A stretch of 64,000 bases of DNA from Dryas octopetala (taxonomy: Eukaryota > Streptophyta > Magnoliopsida > Rosales > Rosaceae): assembly GCA_963921425.1 (NCBI GenBank), contig OY992833.1, forward strand, positions 30,242,698 to 30,306,697. The letters run 5' to 3'. The translations under genes and the position numbers were made by a program. Positions within the stretch are counted from its first letter, which is position 1. Each line of letters begins with the position of its first letter. This document shows, one piece after another, positions 1 to 12,028 of this stretch. A model generated the notes under the pieces. It was not told the DNA's origin. It did no database searches and worked only from the letters and a program-made list of their open reading frames with translations.

Positions 1-730
1 TATTACTCATAATTGAGTGCGGATGCAATCATATTCATAATTAAGTATGCGTACATTAATTTTTTTATATGGTGGCAGACAAGCTGACTGAGCTAGGGGT
101 GGCTTTCCTGTCCCCCCCTCATTGTGATAGTTTTGAGCATTTTGATGATTTGGTTGGTGTCAGTTAAAAATGTAGCGTAGTCTTCGACTTGGGTCATTTA
201 GTCCCGATTATAACATGAAAATATCTAAAATCAAAATCTAATCGTACCACTTAGTCTTAATGAAAATTAAATTTTATTGAGGGATGAAAATCTAAATTTC
301 TAAAGGTAGAGGCTTTACATTTCATACACTTGTTATTAGATTTATAATTGCGAAACTTTCATAGATTACGAATTTAATATTATCTGTATTTTAAATTTCT
401 TACAACAATAAAAATTCCGAATAAGATCTGAAAATAAACTCAACTCAGTCTCACACTTGTGCTGTTCGATCCAGTCCAGGACATACACATTATGTTGGGT
501 TATTAGGTCAACTAAGGACCCAACCCGATCACCAAGCCCAAACCCATAACCGGGACTTGGATCCTGACGGTCACTTAATCATAAAGTTACAAACTATTTT
601 GGCCAAAACAAAAAAAAAAAGTTATAAACTATTTAATCTTATTGGGGCCTGGGCTTTCGAATTCGGCGGGACACTCAATAACTACAACTGACTGAAATTG
701 AAGAGACGCAGAGACTGCTTTCAGAGGTTG
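1..730. other. intergenic region and promoter side of the ubiquitin-like gene
   Basis: No open frame of substance. It is AT-rich and carries one micro-insertion (listed separately, 583-634). The last 100 bases are the likely 5' leader of the gene starting at 731. Confidence 0.6.
583..634 (+). mobile_element. micro-insertion: TTGGCC + poly(A) with 17-bp direct repeats
   Basis: The 17-bp flanks at 583-599 and 618-634 differ at one base (AAAGTTACAAACTATTT against AAAGTTATAAACTATTT). Between them lies only TGGCCAAAAC followed by A residues. It reads as an extremely truncated retro-insertion on the + strand. Confidence 0.6.
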
Positions 731-3284
731 ATGATGGTGAGGCTCTAATTCCTCATTAGGTTTTTCTTTTTCTTTTCTTTTTTAATTTTATTTTTCAATT
801 AAATTATGTACTATAAGTATCTCCGACTGTGATTTCTGATTCCAGGAGGAATTTTCCGAAGAGCTTGAGCCCTTATTCGATTACAGGCGCGTGCAGCCTC
901 TCAATGTCGTTTGCCTCGACGGTGAGCTCTTCTATGCTCTGTTTGGTTGATTAATTTGAGAGGAAACATGAATTTCGTGAATATTTGATAAAAAAAAGGG
1001 AATTGAAATTCTAATTTTATTATTATTATTTTTTTTTTGAATTCAACAAGGTTGAATCTTGACTTTCAGTATTTGAAGCTTTTAATATCTTTGCCTTTTA
1101 TGTTTCTTGCAGATGATGATTTAGATGCGCCTGTAGCTTCTCCTCGGAAAAGGAGGAAGATTTCCAATTCCAAGGTAACAAATTCATATTATTTCACTTT
1201 CATATGTAAAATGTGCGGGTAAATCAAATTCCATGTGATAAGAGGAACTGTTATAAATTGCAATGTCTGTCTTTGATGAATATTTATTTTATTGATATTA
1301 TTGGATAATTTTGGAATTAGGTTGAAAAGGTTGATGACACTGTGAAGGTGATAAATGTTATTGATTGTGAAGATAAGGAAGAGGAGGATTGGTTACCTCC
1401 TCCGCCCAAGGTTTCCACTGATGCTAAGCCGCGCGGTGAGGATTCAACCTTAAAGCAATTGAGGTATTCTAGATTTTGGGTTTGTGGCTATTGCTTTGCT
1501 CTTTGACAAAATCTTCTTGTTCCATATGTAACTTTGTTTGATGGTGTCGAAAGAAGTTAGAATAAGACCCTTTTGAGTATGGTATAATTCATGTGGCTAT
1601 TGATCTTAGAATTATTAATTTTAAGAGTCAGATTGCTTATGTGAGAGATGGTTTGAAGTAGGAACCGTCTCTGCGATCTTTGTGAAAAATGTTGGCTTTT
1701 AATAAATTTATTAGTCTAAACATTAAGCCTTTATTTGGCTCTTAGAATTAATGATCATAGTTATTCTTGTTGATTTTGGTTCCCTCCCCCCTCTTTTCTT
1801 TTGGGTTCTCTTTTGCAACGTAATTTTGCTAATTAGATGTGATCCATGCATGTAGATTAAAAAAGCAAGAGCTGGCATCATTTACACAATCAGCTAAAAC
1901 TGTGTTGCGAGCTGTGGAGGAGTCTGCAAAAAGAGAAATCGGTAATTCAGTGCAGTCGTCGTTGGAGACTGTTGCAGACAAACCTTCAAAGCCCCATGTT
2001 GAAAGAAACAAAATAGTTATATCTATTCAAGACAAGGATGGAGTTAGGCAATTTCGCATATACATGGTACGTTGTGCAGAAAGTGTGAACCTGTAAAATA
2101 TGTTTGTTTAGTCATTATCATGTTTAAAATTGTTAAGTCTATGGCCAGTTATTAATGGTAGGAAATGAAGTGGGGGTTCAGCAATATTTTATGCTGTTGC
2201 TTTCTGTTTGCTCTTATGAACAAATTGCAAAATTATTTGTAGGACTTTACCAAAAAAAAAAAAAAAAACTACACAAAAAAGGCTAGAGAATAGGTATCTA
2301 GCTCTTATCACTGAGCACTATTGCAGTCATGTTAAAGGTTTTGGATCAATTTTTCAGACATTCATGAATTTTGAGGGTTTTGATTGGGTAATGTAGAGCA
2401 GAAAGAAGATGGAAAAGTGTAGCAGATACTGAATTAAAAAGGTTATTGATTTAGCTTTCTAATTGTTATCAATAAGCATGAAAAAACATCATAAAGTAAT
2501 TCACAAAGATGTAATAGAATCATAAATATTCTTGAAATAAACAAAACAATGCAAGCATTAAGAAAGTGATGGTGCAAAGTAACACTAGCTCTTTGCCATG
2601 TAAATTTCACCTCAACTTGGATAGTGCTTTTCTTTACTTCTAAATTTTTATGCCTTAAGAATTAATATGCATGTGGCCGCTAAATTTTATTTATTTATCA
2701 GAAGTTACTAGTGCTGTTGATATCTAGATCTTATAAAATTCATTAAACACTGTTATACAGCAAAGTTTTACCCAGCCCTTTCTCTTGCCTGAACTTGGGT
2801 ACTGTTACAACTATATTTTCTGCATATTTCCCCTCTCATCTTTGTGGATTTATATTTCATGTTGTGGTTAATCAAATTTCTTCAAAAGGAATATGTGGTA
2901 CATTTACCTACTCTTTGTAAATCTGAAATTCAAAAAAAAAAAAAAAGTGTTGATTCTTCCATAAAGTACATTTCCTTTCATAGTCCCTTTCTGCTCTCTC
3001 TCTTCTCCCACTTTTCTTTTACATGTTACTTTGTTCCATTTTCTTTGGCCTAAGCTTTCATATATATATGGGCTATATGATATGAGATCATAATTATATT
3101 TCTTCTACTTTAATAGGATGACAAGTTTGAGCGGCTCTTCAAAATGTATGCAGATAAGGTTAAGCTTGACCTACAGAATTTAGTGTTTTGTTTTGATGGG
3201 GAGAAAATAGGTCCAGCTGCCACACCTGATGCCCTTGGAATGGAGGACAATGACATTATTGAAGTGCATGTTATATCGAGGTGA
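731..3284 (+). CDS. ubiquitin-like (SUMO-like / Rad60-SLD) domain protein
   Basis: Six coding exons: 731-736, 846-921, 1113-1174, 1321-1463, 1856-2066 and 3117-3284. All introns are GT-AG, phases agree, and the spliced product is 221 aa. The start is the tandem ATG at 731; exon 1 codes only for Met-Met. The N-terminus is acidic (EEFSEELEPLFDYRRVQPLN), followed by DDDLDAP and a basic SPRKRRK stretch that could be a nuclear signal. The C-terminal 80 residues (from about KIVISIQDKDG through FRIYM, DDKFERLF, LVFCFDGEKI, DNDIIEVHV) form a beta-grasp ubiquitin-like fold of the Rad60-SLD/NFATC2IP type. It ends in ISR with no Gly-Gly, so it is probably a binding or scaffold module in SUMO/DNA-repair biology and not a processed modifier. 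The next gene matches the neighbour of Arabidopsis At1g68185, a ubiquitin-like gene, which supports orthology. Exons are seen; function is family inference. Confidence 0.85.
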
Positions 3285-5530
3285 CATGGTAATGTATCAT
3301 TGATCATTTGGCAATCAACCTTCCACTTGTCTCTCTTCATTGAACTCTGGCTTTTGGGCATATCCTTTTATCCATTTTATTTTGGTTCAAATTTAACTTT
3401 TATGTATAAACACATCTTTGTCCTGTGAAAGAAAGTATGAGCACATCATATTTTCATTCAGTTATGAGATTTGGTAATTTTGAAAAAGAAGCACTGACAG
3501 AATTTTTTATTTTTATTTTTTGAATGGGACAGAATTCTAGCAGAGTTGAATTTGTTGTTTTTGGGAAGAAAACCCTGCCTAGATTCAACCCTCTTTTTAC
3601 TTGTTTTGTTGCTGCTGTCAGTAACTTTTTGTTTTAGCTATCTATTTGTTATCTTTTGCAAATTGTTATGAATAATTTAGTCTGAGTTCTACTTTTAAGT
3701 GTGAAATATTTTGTGGTGTTCTGTTATGTACTCAACGTGCTTTCAAATTCTCATTGCTTCTTCTTTGAATTCAGGTGTTTCGTCAACCAAGGCACTCAAA
3801 CCAGCAACTTGTTGATCATTTTTGGGGGGCTAGAATGGCCTTGATTGTAGATTGTTTAGTACGACTTTTGTTGTCCTTGTAGTGGTGCTTCCTTCTCCAA
3901 TTGTATAGTGTAGTTTATATTTTGAATTTGTTTAGGAAGCTTTAAAGTAGCCGTCATGAAAACATATGTTGTGAAAAGAAAATACTTTTCACAATCTTAT
4001 GTGGACTCCGAATTCTTCATGTCTAAACTCGCCGAGTGCAAGGTTTTGTCTTGTTAATAGTACCCAGTTTGTGTGGGCTGTGCCAGTTGTGTAGTTGATT
4101 CTTGATTGTTGTCGGATGAATGATTTATAGTTATTTTCAGAAACTGATTCTCAAACAAGCTATTTTCAGAAAGTGATTTCAATAAAAGACGAGAACTATA
4201 TTAAAACGCGAGCTATTTCCATTATCAGTAAGGTACGATTCACTTCTTTGACTGCAAATAGTTCCTTCACAAGTGTATCTACCTTGTAATTCTATTTTGT
4301 TTTTCTACGAGGAGAGAAATGAATATAGAATACATCATAATCTTAACTATTATCCAACTTTTCTGTACCAATAGAAATAGAGTCAGCATATAATATGATT
4401 GAGGAACCACGTATAAATAGGAAATCAATATAAAGGTGAGGTTTAGACACCCGAAATCCTGTGTTTGAATTGATTTTTTTAAAAAAATAATACAAAAGAA
4501 AATCCCATTGCCCAAACCCCAAAGGCATGGTGGCTAAGTCTCACACCCATTTGGCGAAAGCAGGTAAGATTTTGGATTTGGATTTGGATGACAATCATCA
4601 CATGGGTCATACATTTCATGGGATAACGTGGGTGATGGTCCCATTGTCCATGAGCCACGTCTTCAAATCCACGCTGGAAAGTTTACAGTCGTAGATGTAC
4701 ACGTCAGACCATAAAAGAGTTAAAAAACGATAAACAAACAGCAGCAGAAAAAGAAGAGGAAGATAATAAAAGAAAGAGGAGAAGAGAAGACGGGCTCAGT
4801 CACTGACTCTGAGCGTCTTATTTTCCAGGGAAAATCACAGGTTTTTTATTTTTTGTTCCTATTTTTCGAAGATCTTCGGTTTTTGGAAACTTTCTTCTGA
4901 AGTTTCTCAGTTGTAAATTTCTGCATAATTGAAATTGCTGACTTGTGTTGAATTGTCAAACTTTGGTATATATGTCTAATTCACATCGACTAGTTTCATA
5001 TCATAAAATGTTGATCTTTGGAAAGTAATTTGTGCTTCACATATAAATGATTTATTATAAGGTTCAATGACTTGTTTCCCAATGATTCGATCGGATATGA
5101 TATGAACGACTGACATACATTGATATGCATCTCACCTTAGCTTTTCAGCATCACCTTTTGTATCTAATCTAACAGCTTAGAAACTTGATGTTATTTAAGA
5201 ACTTAATAGAGAATAATTCTTATTTATTCGCATTATAAAGAATTTGAGAAATGTATATTGATGTTGGGGCAAACCAGCTTGTCTGGTTTAATTGCACTCA
5301 ATTGCTTGTTAAGATAGAGTCTTATTTAGATCTTAGAAGCTGTAGCAGTAAACCTTTTTCTTTTCCTTCCTAGTTAGAAAAGACAATATCTTTACCGTTG
5401 AATATCTCTGGAAGCAGTAGGGTTTCAGCAGAATTGGTGTTTCAATTTGGTGGACTGCAAATGTGAAGCTTCACTTTTATGAGGTTTTTAAAGATCTGGA
5501 GGTCTTGATAACTATTGTGAAGTACAGGAA
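3285..5530. other. 3' UTR of the ubiquitin-like gene, then promoter and leader of the B-box gene
   Basis: A possible 3'-UTR intron ends near 3775 (TTCAG). The transcript probably runs to about 3950. From about 4740 the purine-rich AAGAAGAGGAAG stretch and TCTTCGG-rich sequence look like the B-box gene's leader, which may itself contain an intron. A 9-bp duplication (GACAGAATT, 3496 and 3528) brackets a T-rich stretch and may be another small insertion. No coding sequence is recognised. Confidence 0.45.
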
Positions 5531-8050
5531 ATGGAGAAATTTTGTGAGTTCTGCTCAGCATTAAGGCCGCTTGTGTACTGCAAAGCTGATGCAGCACATC
5601 TTTGCCTATCTTGTGATGCAAAGGTCCATTCGGCTAACACTCTTTTTAACCGGCATCACCGCACTGTCCTATGTGATTCATGCAGATACCGCCCAGCTTA
5701 TGTTCAGTGTTTGGGTCACCAGATGTTTATGTGCCATGTCTGTGACAGGAGGCTGCACAAATCTTCCCAACATCAGAAACAGGCAATCAGCAGTTACACA
5801 GGTTGCCCATCTGCTAAGGATTTCGCAGCATTGTGGGGTTTCAAATTGAATGAGGTAGACAGTACTGCACATCTGGAACAGACTCTATCCGCTTCTTGTG
5901 GTGTTGGTGACTCAAACGTGTTAAACTTGGATATTCATGGACAGCCTTGCTCACATATTGAAGGCCTTCCAACATCACAACAACAAAATTATCCCACCCT
6001 GGTTCTGGGTTCTGAATCTGAAGTGGGATCAACCGGTCAACAATATAAGGTAGGCAGGAAGCATATATATGTGTTTTTTTTTAATCTTTAATCTTGACTG
6101 AAAATGTAATTGGCACTATTGAAATATTCATTATGACAATTCTAATGATAAAAGACCATGATTCTGTAACCCCCTCTCCCCCCTTCTCTATTGCATCAAT
6201 ACAAGGCATTAGTTTTCAAGAGTTTTGTATCTAGTTTATAATATCAATGCTTTTAAAAGACTTGAGAGCATCAGAATTGGAGTTTCTCTGGATAATGAAC
6301 ATCCCCCATGAAGGATGAGTTGCAATCTCCTGTGTCTGGTCTGCGGCATTCACAAAAGTTTCACACATTAAAGTGTGTGTGAATGCTTGAGTAAATACAC
6401 CAATTAAAGTGTGCATTGTGTCTTCTCAATTGATGTCTTTTATCTTGCAGATATCTCGTGAAGGTCAAGACCAAAAAAGCACTTGTTTTATTCTGCACCA
6501 GATTCTTGAGTTGAAAAGGCTTCAGCTCACTGAGGGGAATGGCACTTCACTTCTGATACGTGGCCAAGAACAAAGTGAACTATCTTCTTCAGTAGTAAAT
6601 CACACTTCAAACAGGTCCAATGATAATCTTGATCAGCATTTACAACATTTCCATAATCTTGGTACTATGTTTCAGCAAAGAGACAGTCTGCTTCAGGATC
6701 ATAAAGTTGACCCTCTGCCATTTCCAATTTCACAACTGGAGCATTTACCTTCATCTTCAACTATTGGACTTCCGTTGCATACAGAATCCTTTTTGCAGTA
6801 CAGAAATCCGGTTCAAAGTAGTCAGGTTTGATCAATATCAGTTCAAGTTATTCATCTGGACTGACATGAGGTAATAAATCAGTTATTTGTTTGCAGCTGT
6901 GGTCTCAAAATATGCAAGACCTTGGGGTTTGTGAAGACCTTGTTTGTCAGGATGATTTTAATATACCTGATGTTGATTTGACATTCCGAAACTTTGAAGA
7001 ACTATTTGGAGGTGATCAAGATTCTATCAGAGCACTGCTTGATCATAAAGATGCATACTCCTCCGTGCGGAAGGATATGTCCCTTGATAAATCGGAAAAT
7101 GGCCAAGCAAGAGCAACGGTAGTGTGAATTAAGACTTCCCTTTTCTTCATTCTTAGAAATACCATAATATAATTACCAAGGTTCATTTTGTCAATAATTG
7201 TAAAACAAAGCAGTGCTTGTTGAGGCTAGGACTTAGGATTGGTTCATTTCATAATGCGTACTTTAACAAAAATGTCTATAGCACAGAATGACTTGAACAC
7301 TCTGAAATCGTCAAGAATCAAAGGCAGAGTCAAAAGCTTCTCTAAGTCATTTTATTTCACACTGTAATCACTAATGAACCTTTTGAGACAGTAGATGTGA
7401 GATTTTGATATTCTTGCAGTGTATAATGTTTAAACAACAGGTACTAATTATGCATCTCGTTTCTGATTTATACTTTTTCTTATTTCTGTTCCTATATAAT
7501 CATTTGGCAGGATGCATCAGAGGCTTCATCTATTTACATCAATCAGTCTGCTGGCATGGACAAAGATACGGGTCACTCTAATTACAAAGCTCAAAACATT
7601 CCTGGAAGCATGGATTCTCCATGTCCTATTCGACCATCTTCTTCAACCATGATGTCATTCTGTATCTCAAGGTTCTCTGCCGATGGCAGTGGTGCTGATT
7701 GTCATGGTAACCGTCTTTCACGTGACCTGGAGGGTGGACATTTGGAAGTAAGAGCAAATGCCATGTTGAAGTACAAAGAGAAGAAGCATTCCCGATTGTA
7801 AGCATAAGAATTCTCTATTCCGCCATGTCTTCTAAACCTCTCAAATAAAATATTTCAGATAGAAATGTGTCGTTTTTAAGTGTTGCTCTCTTACAGCACA
7901 TGCATTGTTATTTTCAGGCTTGAGAAACAAATTCCATATCTACCTGGGAAAGCTACAATTGATGTGCATAAGCAGGTAAAAGGCCGATTTGTAAAGACAG
8001 AAGACTACGATTCCAATTCCGATTCCAATTATGTGACAAGTAGTTATTGA
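5531..8050 (+). CDS. BBX27: double B-box zinc-finger protein, BBX27/CONSTANS-LIKE type, with decayed CCT region
   Basis: Five exons: 5531-6049, 6451-6825, 6897-7118, 7511-7797 and 7918-8050; GT-AG, phases consistent, 511 aa. B-box 1 (residues about 4-45) has the full C-x2-C-x8-C-x7-C-x2-C-x4-H-x8-H pattern, starting CEFC. B-box 2 starts CDSC and keeps C-x2-C-x8-C-x7-C-x2-C-x4-H, then a close second His. It is followed by GCPSAKDFAALWGF, typical of CONSTANS-like proteins. The long middle is Ser/Gln/Asp-rich. The C-terminus reads NAMLKYKEKK, then EKQIPYLPGKATIDVHKQ, then VKGRFVK. This keeps both ends of a CCT domain but has lost most of the basic core (normally like KKIRYxSRKxxA). B-boxes mediate protein contacts and zinc binding; the family acts in nuclear light and flowering transcription. 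The neighbours fit Arabidopsis At1g68190. Which BBX number applies is inferred from synteny. Confidence 0.85.
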
Positions 8051-9203
8051 ACCTTTGCATGCACCTTGTGGTTTTGTACATATACCATCTCCAAAATGAA
8101 TCAGTACCATGGTGCTATCATATACACTAGTGTAGAGAGCCAAGGCAGAATATTCGACAAAATGAAAATTACGAAGCCCTGTAAGCTTTCTAAACAAATT
8201 ATAGAAAAGGGTTCTCAAAATTATAATGTATCTTTATTTTTGTTTTCAAGAAAAGTTATAATTGCTCTTTATTGTCATCCCATTGTCAAGTAGTCCATAT
8301 ATACCTAAGAATATTCACGGGTCTTTTTGGGATTAAAGATTTTATTAGGTGGCGAAATGTGCATGAAAACCACTGGTCTTTTTCCCAATCCCAAATGAAA
8401 TCCAGCTAGCAATTAAGAGAGCTACGTGGAACAAATAAAACTTGGCCAAACTGTAATGAAAATGAAAGAGAAACTATATAGAAAGCAGTTTGGCTAAAGA
8501 TTAATGATTAGGCTTAATTATAAAATGCACCCACAACTGTGTGTACGTAAGTAACTTGACAAGTTGACAATATTGCAATAATAAATAAAAAAAATACGTG
8601 TGTGCAAGAGTGACAAGACTGCTATTGGGAGGGAATGTGGGGATCTTATATATTAATTATGATTCACCAAACATTTGATATAAGATTTTGATGGGAGAGC
8701 TAGCTATTGGACTGACTTACAGGTAGTTATAGTTGTGATAAAGAAGCAAACTCCTCCCAAACCAATTTTCAAAGTACAACCAGAAATTGAAGACCCCCAA
8801 GGGAAAGAAGGCCAAGACAATCACCATCACCCGCTACTCAATAAGCTTCCAAACCAAGCAATCATATTAATCCTAATTCTCTAACCACCTTTCACAGCAT
8901 ATGCTGCGTCTCACCTCACCTTCTTATAATTTTTTTTCCCTTTTTTATAATGAAAGAATAAAAATGTGGAGCCATTAAAATTAAATAATTTAGTATATTT
9001 ATACGCGATGATCTTAAAATGAGTAAAATTTTAATTAAGAATCGAATAATTTTTAGATACATCTAGCAAAATATGTCGAATCTAATAGTAAATTGTAATT
9101 AACACATTCAAATAAATTGAGAACTTTTACGAAAAGAAAAATATACATTTTTCATATCATCTTAGGGTGATCCTTTTGTCGACGGATGCTCCTATTACAC
9201 TCA
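8051..9203. other. intergenic spacer
   Basis: It holds the 3' UTR of the B-box gene at its left end and otherwise AT-rich sequence. I see no gene or clear repeat. Confidence 0.5.
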
Positions 9204-10694
9204 GGCCTCGTTTGTTTCACAGGACTGTCTTGGCATGGACTAGCTATCGGGACTGGCATGGACTAGCTTGGCATGGACTAAGCTAGCTAAGAACTGCCTT
9301 TATGTTTGGTGTAGTGCAGGACTAACAACCTGGATAATGAAAATAGTCATGTCCTATGTTTGGTGCAGTGCAGGACTAACAAGTTGAAAAATTAATTTTT
9401 GAAACAAAATCATAAATCCCCATATTTAATTTTTAAAATAATTAAACATATTAATTATAAAAAAATTTCAATTTAGTTTGAAGACCTAAATAATTAAATT
9501 ATAAAATCTCTTAAAATAGTTTCAATGCAATAAATTGGGGTGACCACTTTTAAAATGCTATAACTTTCTTATTTACTGTTGAATTTTTTGAACAATTCCA
9601 ATATTGTTTTTATGACATTGTAAAAAATGCATGAAATTAAACAAATTTGGGATCCAACCAATTCTCTCTACACTGATTTAGTGATTCCCAAAGAAGCCCA
9701 ACTCCTCGGGTGCAAGTCTGATTTTTGTTTTAACAATTTAATAATGATAAAAAGGGAAAAATAAAAAAGAGAGAAGAACAAAACCCACCAAAAAAAATTG
9801 GAAATAAAAATCAAGAAATTAAAGAAAATAAAAACATGAAAAAAAAAGAAAAAGAAAGGAAACGAACCCAGAAAAATCTCAAGTCATCCATTCTATATAT
9901 CAATCCCCAAAGAACCCAATAGATCAAGGCAATCTAGTGAGAGAGAAATTAAAGAAAAAAAAAAGGAAAAAACACAGAAAAGCCATCAAGCCATCAAGGA
10001 AAAAACACAGAGAAATTAAACACAAAAAAAAAAGAGAGCTCCGCCTCCTCCACCTCCTCCACCTCCGCCATGGGGGGCTGAGTTTGTATTTTATGCTTCA
10101 AAGAAAAGGAAATGATGAAGAGGTGGTTTGATTGCTGCAGATTTTGTGAGAGTGTGAGTCTGTGAGAGTGGGTTGAAGGGAAAGTTAGTGAAGATGCCGT
10201 TTTATAGGGGCTGGTGATTATATGATGGTGAAAAAAACAAATGGAAACGAGTGAAGGAAAGCACCCCAGAAGTTGCAAAAAGTCGCTGCACCAGAGGAGG
10301 CGGAGGTCGATGAGAGGGAGGGACTCAAGGTGGAGGTGGTGGTTGTTTTGGTGGTCGACGACGGTGGCAAGCGCCATGGCATTGAGCAGAGAGAAAGAGT
10401 GTGTGTGTGACTGGCGTTGTTGCTGCACTGCGTTGACTGGCGTTGTTGCTGCAGGTAGAAGAAATGGGTTGGATTGCTGTAGAAGATGAAAGTTTTGTCT
10501 TAGGTAGACCCAGCTAAGGAGGTTCTTAGCTAAACCTCCACATTTTCACGGGTTTCACTAAGCCCAACTAAGAAGCTCATTTAAGTTGGAGAGGATTCAC
10601 TAAGCCCCGTGTTTTTTAATCCTAAGCTCACCAAACATGGGCTTAAAGTCTTAACTAAGCCAGTCCCTGTTAAGAAGATGAAACAAACAAGGCC
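9204..10694. mobile_element. non-autonomous DNA transposon, PIF/Harbinger-like
   Basis: The termini are inverted: GGCCTCGTTTGTTTCA at 9204 and the complement of TGAAACAAACAAGGCC at 10679-10694, differing at one base. TCA on both sides (9201-9203, 10695-10697) fits a 3-bp target duplication. Sub-terminal regions hold short repeats of CATGGACTAGC at the left and CTAAGC/CTTAGC at the right. The interior has an AG-rich and then GC-rich stretch (about 9930-10490) with long but low-complexity open frames and no transposase motif. TIR and 3-bp duplication favour Harbinger/Tourist; the family is inferred. Confidence 0.65.
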
Positions 10695-11131
10695 TCATAG
10701 TCTCTAAAGGATGAGTACCAACTATGTAGCATCTATATTGAGAATTCAAGTATTATATACGTCATTAGTCCGATTCTTTGTAGGAACTACCCGTAATAAC
10801 GAACTTGCAAAATGAATCTCTTTATCATAATGAGATTCGTTGTTCTTAACCCTGCTTCACCTTAATTGTTATTTGAACAAGTAAAAGTTATGTCTTGGTC
10901 CGAGTGGAGACTTGATTTAATCATCTTGCATGGAGGAGATTAACACCAATCTATTAATTTAGTTAGACTAGACACGGCGACATTATATCACAGTGAGACT
11001 GTGAGTCTGTACCCCATAGATAAAATCTAAATGTGAGGGTAATAAAGTCATTTAAAGTAGATGTTTTGGGGTTGTTACTGATGCACGCACGTGACTGAGG
11101 GAACTTGAAGGCGAAGACACAGAGAGACGGA

Positions 11132-11162
<31 letters not shown>

Positions 11163-11480
11163 TAAATTATGTACTGCCGGTGTGTTTCTTGAACAATTTG
11201 AACACCGTTGGATCATCATCAATGCATCATAATCCAAAGGCTCAAATCAGCGAAATAAACAACAACTCGCTCCTCAGTCTTAACTGAATCGATGATTTTA
11301 AATGACTAAACCACCCTTGCTAGTTCGAAGCAGCTGGTCTAACAAGAAGGGCAGATCAAGTAAAAAACCGTAGCAGCTGCTTCGATCGTAAAGCTGAGAT
11401 GGCATTCAGTTGAGCACTGTCTCAAAAACGGTTTCGGCTACGTTTCGCTACTTTCGTTTCCCTCCAAATCTCCCGCCCCT
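10695..11480. promoter_or_regulatory. upstream region of the CCCH zinc-finger gene, with G-box and GA tract
   Basis: A CACGTG G-box lies at 11088-11093. A GA repeat of about 30 bases lies at 11131-11162. Both precede the TATA motif at 11481. GA tracts are common in plant promoters; a role here is inference. Confidence 0.4.
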
Positions 11481-11488
11481 TATAAACC
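11481..11488 (+). promoter_or_regulatory. probable TATA box of the CCCH gene
   Basis: TATAAACC sits in a pyrimidine-rich context about 30-40 bases before a TC-rich stretch (ACTCTTCTCTCTC) that would be a good transcription start. It fits a leader with a GT-AG intron at 11576-12011. Confidence 0.5.
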
Positions 11489-12028
11489 AGCAATGCACCT
11501 CCATTCCTCAACTCTTCTCTCTCAGATCGGAGAAGGCGAAGCTTCTCTGTTCTGCTTTCTCTGCAGCTTCTGAAGGTAAACCATTACTATTCCTGAATTT
11601 CTCTCCGATTAGTTATTTCGGTACTGCTTTCTGATTAAAGATCCAAACAGCTTTCGTAATCTGCTTTAATCTTAGTTCGATTTCTCATCAATTTGTTCGT
11701 CTCTATTTTGCTTCTCGATATGTGAAATCTCTGTTTGCTTCGCTCAATTAGCCTGTTTTTTATGACTTTGATCCATTTCTTGAAGTATAAACTTAAGCGA
11801 AATTGTTTCTCAATCTTTTTCGATCAATTTTCTCGAACGCGAATTCAGAGATTCAGAACAGTGCTCTGTTAAATTCCGGAATATAATTAAAAGAAAAATC
11901 AAACGAAAACTGCAAGAAGATTATGATTCGTGTTTGTTTGGATATTGCTTTTATTGATAATGTTAAAATTATATAATCATTGTTTGTGTTGGTTCTGTAA
12001 TTCATACACAGCAAAACTCCAATCGCAA

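Noticed and set aside
9994-10428. Long - strand frame inside the Harbinger-like element
   Set aside because: The translation is low-complexity (His, Leu, Ser rich; HHHHI-type runs) with no transposase motif, and it mirrors a repetitive GA-rich stretch.
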